From positions 7,316,001 through 7,380,000 of the forward strand of contig CM065309.1 of assembly GCA_033032175.1 (NCBI GenBank): a DNA stretch of 64,000 nt, written 5' to 3'. Below, in pieces: positions 59,325-64,000 of this stretch (positions within the stretch are counted from its first letter, which is position 1; the number at the start of each line of letters is the position of its first letter). A program made the position numbers and the translations under genes. The notes beneath the pieces are model-generated. The model made no database searches and had not been told where the DNA came from. It saw only the letters and a list, made by a program, of their open reading frames with translations. This DNA is from Saturnia japonica. Taxonomy: Eukaryota > Arthropoda > Insecta > Lepidoptera > Saturniidae.

Positions 59325-62108
59325 CAAGAATAATAACCTGACTATTATTATTTTTAATTTATTTTACTTTGAGGAATATATGTATATTGAGCATTAATAT
59401 TACTTAAGTTAGATTTATGTTATTTATGTTTCTTCTTACTTTAAAACAGTCTAAAAGTATAAAAACAATTATGACTCTATTTTGCTAAGCTTTTTTACCT
59501 ATGTCATGTCATCGAACCTATCATCATTAAACGTCACGTATAATTGTGATCAAATAATAGCCTACAAAGCAATAAAATAGAAACAGGTATCTTATTATTA
59601 CACCGAGAAAAAAATTATAATTTTATTGTTTACTATACTATTTCCATTTCTTTATTTTCTCGATGACAGTTTTAATTTGATAGTTGTAGTGTTGTGACCA
59701 AATAAGTAATGATATCGATCTGAATAAATATCGATATGAAATAAGCAGTGACGATTCATCAGATTTTGATTAAAATAAATAAATAAAGATTACCTGTCGT
59801 TATAATTATTTCGTTTCATTGTCGAGTACTTACTTACCTATACCTACTTATTTTACAACAGCTTCGAAAATTTTGAAGAAGTTGGCATTATCAATCAAGA
59901 ATTAATACGTGTAACATCTTGTAATGAAATATAATATTAGTTAATAAATTCGTACAAAAGTATCCGGCAGTGGTTTAGTTTTTTACATTTTGTAAAAAAA
60001 TATCGGGTCTGGATCGGGTCGGGATTTTATCGTGTTACGTTTATCGATATAGCTTCATCCCTATTAGTTTCTCCGACTCTGGTATAATCTTGTACGTGTG
60101 TAAACGTCATATTTTTATAAAATACTGCATACATAATGTAAAAAAGACGCTCGTTCAAGTTTTCACAGGAGCTCTCATCAAGAAAATAAAGAAATGGAAA
60201 TGGTATATGAATACAAACTACAATTTTTTAGATTTTGGCTTTTTTCCTATGTAGGCAATTTTGCCTATATCAAGTGTGAGAAATTACACGTTATAGAATT
60301 TAGTTGCCAAATGTTCGTTGTACTGTAGTATAACCCATAAAAAATACACAATATAAAACAGTCACAAATTTATACATAATACTTGTTAAGGTAACTGCAG
60401 GTATAATATAAGACTACATATGTTAAACATATAAATAAAAAGCACAACTACAATCTATACAGACACGAACAAAAGATATTCAAATTTTATATTATTACAA
60501 TAAATAATGACACTAAATCGTTCGATAAAAGTAGAATACACATAAGTAAGTCTTTACTTGCATGACATTAGTAAGACGAGGAATATTACAAGGTAGAGAA
60601 TCGTATAAGGAACAAGATATTTTGGGACAATGAATAAATATGTGACGTATAAATCCCTCATCAAGACCGCACTCACACAGAGAGTGGTCTCAGATATGTA
60701 TTTTAGTGAAGACAATGAGCATATATGGTCTAAACGATAGTAGAAGAAGTAACAGAAACAAATTACTATTCATATAGAAATGACTTTTTATTCAGCTTCA
60801 TCTACATCAGACGATGGTCTTATAAAGCGTGAATAATATTGAGTCTAGTAATAATTAAAGTAATCTTATAATCTTTATCATAAAAAATTATGTCGAGTAA
60901 CTCGATAAGGCCACGAAAATATTGTAAGCAACTAAGCAATGACGCCAGATGGGTGCGGGGTGAGTAGTTGCAACCACGTCCGAAATATACTTCGTCTGTA
61001 CTCTTAACTTCAGTTGTGTGCCAGCTACTGTCGTGCGCGGACGTATTGCTACGTTAAACGTGACGAAATTATAACCCGAGTTTACAACTACCAGCGGAAG
61101 TACTAACATGATTAATCACGAGTGAAGAAATATATTTATTGTGATAAGTGATGAAACAGTTTCTTTAAAATATTAAAGAGGATGTATATCTTTTTGGCGA
61201 TTATTAGTATACTAATAAAAGGTATGATTAATTAATTATTAAACGTAGGTATGTAATTAATTTTATGTTACTGTTTATGTAGTGAATGTAATATTAGTTT
61301 CAAAGTAACTCATTATTGACAACAACAATAAAAAATACCACGTTGGGCGCCAATTTAATTTAAGAGTGACGGACGTTTTATTTGTTGTATTAAAAGACTG
61401 AAAACGAATCAAAGTAAATTTAGAAATAAAATTTAAATTGGATACCTACCACCCTTTTGCGTATTACGAATTTTAATGGCAGATAATAATAATTATTTAT
61501 CATGCTCTCTAACCCGGCTGCAATCTTTGAATTTCACGAAGGGAAAACAATTTTTGTTTTGGGAATGGATATTATAAAATTATTTTTCGTTAAGGGTACA
61601 TTTTATTTCTTGCATTCTTTTAATAATAATGAAATATAATCATTACATCAATGTTGTGTTATTTATTATTCAATTACATTAATTACTGTTATTGTATATC
61701 TAACGATTTCAGTACAATTTGCAAGTTTCGACTGTTGCAATAATATATATTAGCAATTATTATAAATAATTATTTAGTTAAGCTGATGTTGGCAGGTATA
61801 TAATGTAATTATATGTATATATCAAAATATTTGACACATGTAGTAACTCCCTCCAACTTTTGAAAGTTTCATAATTTAACATTAATCAACTTTAAACGCC
61901 GGAGTTAAATTAGGCTTTTTTTGTTATTTCTATATACACACAATATACTATTATATGTAATACGGGGCAGTCTAACTCAGTCCTCAGAAATAGTTATACG
62001 TATTATGATAGGTATTGGGACTGCGGTGCTTTTGACGTTTGATATACAGTATGTGAGTATACGCTTCAGTAAGCACTTACATTAGATGACAGTATGCTTG
62101 TTTATTAC
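59325..62108. other. AT-rich stretch without recognised genes
   Basis: Contains a GC-richer island at 60940-61090 with a 73-codon minus frame (60888-61109) I cannot assign. It also has a TTGGCGCC-type motif at 61344-61357 resembling an LTR-retrotransposon primer-binding site on minus, and the end of repeat G at 61968-62000. No gene supported. Confidence 0.4.
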
Positions 62109-63033
62109 TAGGGTTTCTGATTTCTCGACTTTACTTTTTTCTCGGCACTTAAGAATTCTCGGCTTGCAATTCCTGGGAGTTTTGGGTCTCGCAAGAATTA
62201 TCTAAAATAAAATAAAAAATATTTTATTTAATTAAATGCACAAATTACACTTATTAATAATCATTAACTTATATTATATTTTCAATTCTGCTTTGATAAA
62301 ATTTTATTTACTTATACATTTTTATAACAATAATAAACTTTAAATATAGTATTAAACACTTCGTTCCTAATGTAAGTGATAATTTTAACCACACTGATTC
62401 CTAAAAACAATCAATAAATGAAAGTTACATACTGTATTTTTCATCTTATTATTTAACCAAAATAAAATACAATTATCTAAATAAATGGGAACTACTAATT
62501 TTACAATAAACTAAAATATATACTTTAAATAAAGACCAATACAACTTTTGACTATTTATTAATAAAATATGTTTTTTTAAAAAACACAAGGGCGTTAAGA
62601 GCGTTATCTGTTAATCGATTTCTTATCTTAGTTACAAAATTTCCAGATAGCGAGAAAATGCCTTCAATTTCTATGGATATGGGTTTTACTGTTATTAAAG
62701 CCTTTTATAAATTTTCAAGGCTTTGCGTTTTTTTTAATGTAAACTCAAAGAGCTGAATTCTTTTAAAATTACAGTTCTGGTCACGTGAGCTTGGCCATTA
62801 CCCGTAGTAGATAATGACTGTATCGATAGTTCGTTTCAGTTGAAACTCAAAAGTAGAGGTATTAGGACCGTGTTCATTATCTTGTTTGGATTTGGACGTC
62901 ATCTTCGGTTGAATTTGAGCTGTGATACTAACTGAATTGATGAAACTAGCATACTAAGGGGCGCGAGAGGGTATGGCAGAAATATTTGACTTGCCGGGAA
63001 TCTCGATTCGAAAATTCTTGACCAATAACCCTA
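62109..63033 (-). mobile_element. hAT transposon, internally deleted
   Basis: Ends read TAGGGTTTCTG (62109) and, on minus, TAGGGTTATTGG (63033). Further inward both sides carry related words (ATTCTCGG / AATCTCGA, TTCCTGGGAG / TTCCCGGCAAG). Eight-base flanks TTTATTAC (62101-62108) and TATGTTAC (63034-63041) match at six of eight positions, the size of a hAT target duplication. Inside, minus strand, is a short N-terminal-like frame and the C-terminal dimerisation domain of a hAT transposase. The length (925 bp against several kb for autonomous elements) shows a deletion derivative. Confidence 0.82.
62515..62720 (-). pseudogene. hAT transposase C-terminal dimerisation domain, relic
   Basis: Minus-strand reading has TVKPISIEIEGIFSLSGNFV then TKIRNRLTDNALNALVFFKK and runs on into AT-rich sequence. 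This is the hAT-family C-terminal dimerisation signature (usually SVxSERxFSxAGxxxTxxRNRLxxxNxxxLxFLxxN). The canonical S-x-x-x-E-R is altered to S-I-E-I-E-G. The DDE catalytic core is missing, so no activity is expected. An upstream ATG at 62902 opens a frame MTSKSKQDNEHG... that stops after about 34 codons and may be the original N-terminus. Confidence 0.85.
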
Positions 63034-64000
63034 TATGTTACTTCATACCATTTTTTTTTGACTAACATTACATATTTGTTTTTTTTTTTATAATAAGTGA
63101 ATGTATACTCACTTAGTAATATATAACTAATACAGTAAATATTAATATCTTATTTGATCTATGTTAGATAATATAGGCGTTTACATGAAATGAAACATGC
63201 TATTCCCAATATATAGATATAGCTTCTAATACATATAAAGTCGTCAACAACAGTAAAGGGTAACGCTGCTGCTTTGGACATAAAATACAGGATCCGGACG
63301 GTACAATGGATTTCAGTACTTAGTGTTTATTTCCTTAACGTGGATCGACTGTGCACGCTTCTAGGACACGAAATCCAGATGAGCGTATCAGAAATATACT
63401 AGAAACGGAATTGTTTTTTTTTTTTAATTTACAATCTATTTTTAACTACATAAAATCATATCTGTACCTCTTTCTGTTGTTGCAAACCTTTTTCGTTACC
63501 TTCATATTATTGACAGATATTTATTCAACTATTCGCATCGGTTCTAAATACATACTCTGTGTATTTCCAACGGTTAATACTTTTTTAGCCATATACATCA
63601 ATGCCATTTGGGTCTCGCTGTTTCTTCAGATACAATCGCATCGCATATCTCTTTGTTATTCTTTCATTATCCATTCGTTCCACTTGCCCGATTTTTCAGT
63701 TTATACCTGTAAATCTTATGACGAACACTCTTCCATAGTGATTCTATTTCTTTACGATCTGTTGAAATTAAGAAAATATGCAATATTTATCCTTATATCA
63801 GAGAACACACCCTATCTGTGTTTTTATAACACGTTTTATAAAACACATATAAAAAGGAAAAAATGAATATGTAACATAAAATACGTAATTAAACTTAAAC
63901 TTGTACCAAATTTGGCATTATTTAAAAGTGTATAAAAGCATGATCCGTTTTTAACATGGGGTTTTCTGCATACATATTTGTAGATTGTTTACTTTTTGTC
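63034..64000. other. AT-rich stretch without recognised genes
   Basis: A 171-codon plus-strand open stretch (63351-63866) has no in-frame ATG and is T-rich hydrophobic; not accepted as a gene. Nothing else seen. Confidence 0.45.

Noticed and set aside
63351..63866. 171-codon plus-strand open stretch resembling a hydrophobic membrane protein
   Set aside because: No in-frame ATG, T-rich strand that yields Phe/Leu/Ile by composition, and no recognisable receptor or channel motif.

Overview
The window is AT-rich animal DNA, most likely from a moth or butterfly. It carries a mix of mobile-element remnants that, from general knowledge, is typical of Lepidoptera. These are Jockey-clade LINEs with a shared 3' tail, RTE-like and CR1-like LINE ends, tRNA-headed SINEs, repeats opening with 'CTAGCTGT(G)CCC...GGCTT', and a mariner relic. 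I found no host protein-coding gene, rRNA or functional tRNA, no CRISPR array and no bacterial or phage feature. The region looks intergenic, or lies inside a very large intron. The species assignment is inference from repeat style only.

Layout. 1-2.8 kb: GC-rich 5' part of a minus-strand Jockey LINE (ORF1 with three zinc knuckles, then its 5' leader). The leader is broken by a short, poly(A)-tailed Jockey 3' fragment with a 10-bp target duplication. 3.0-3.3 kb: N-terminal piece of a mariner transposase. 3.4-9.5 kb: several copies of two SINE-like families and a Jockey 3' end. 11.1-17.4 kb: LINE reverse-transcriptase relics around an approximately 105-bp tandem array with a 211-bp higher-order period. 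19.8-20.85 kb: a transposon with long terminal inverted repeats (TIRs) and a relic reading frame. 24-29.6 kb: Jockey 3' ends and a 513-bp TA-flanked TIR element inserted in an older repeat. 32-35 kb: CR1-like LINE end, first copy of a GGGGCCC-ended TIR element, Jockey 3'UTR. 37.5-39.3 kb: RTE-like fragment, tRNA-headed SINE, SINE-like repeat, LINE fragment. 41-47 kb: sparse relics. 47.5-49.3 kb: an exact 204-bp tandem duplication and the longer second copy of the GGGGCCC-ended element. 50-59.3 kb: more LINE 3' ends, a 23-bp minisatellite and a complete tRNA-derived SINE. 62.1-63.0 kb: an internally deleted hAT element that still carries the dimerisation domain.

The genes do not work together as a system. 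All the recognisable coding sequence is transposon-derived, and most of it is broken. The value of the window lies in datable nested insertions, pairs of related non-autonomous DNA transposons, and a satellite-like array that appears to have grown out of a dispersed repeat. All alignments were made by eye, so edges are approximate unless a TIR or target duplication fixes them.
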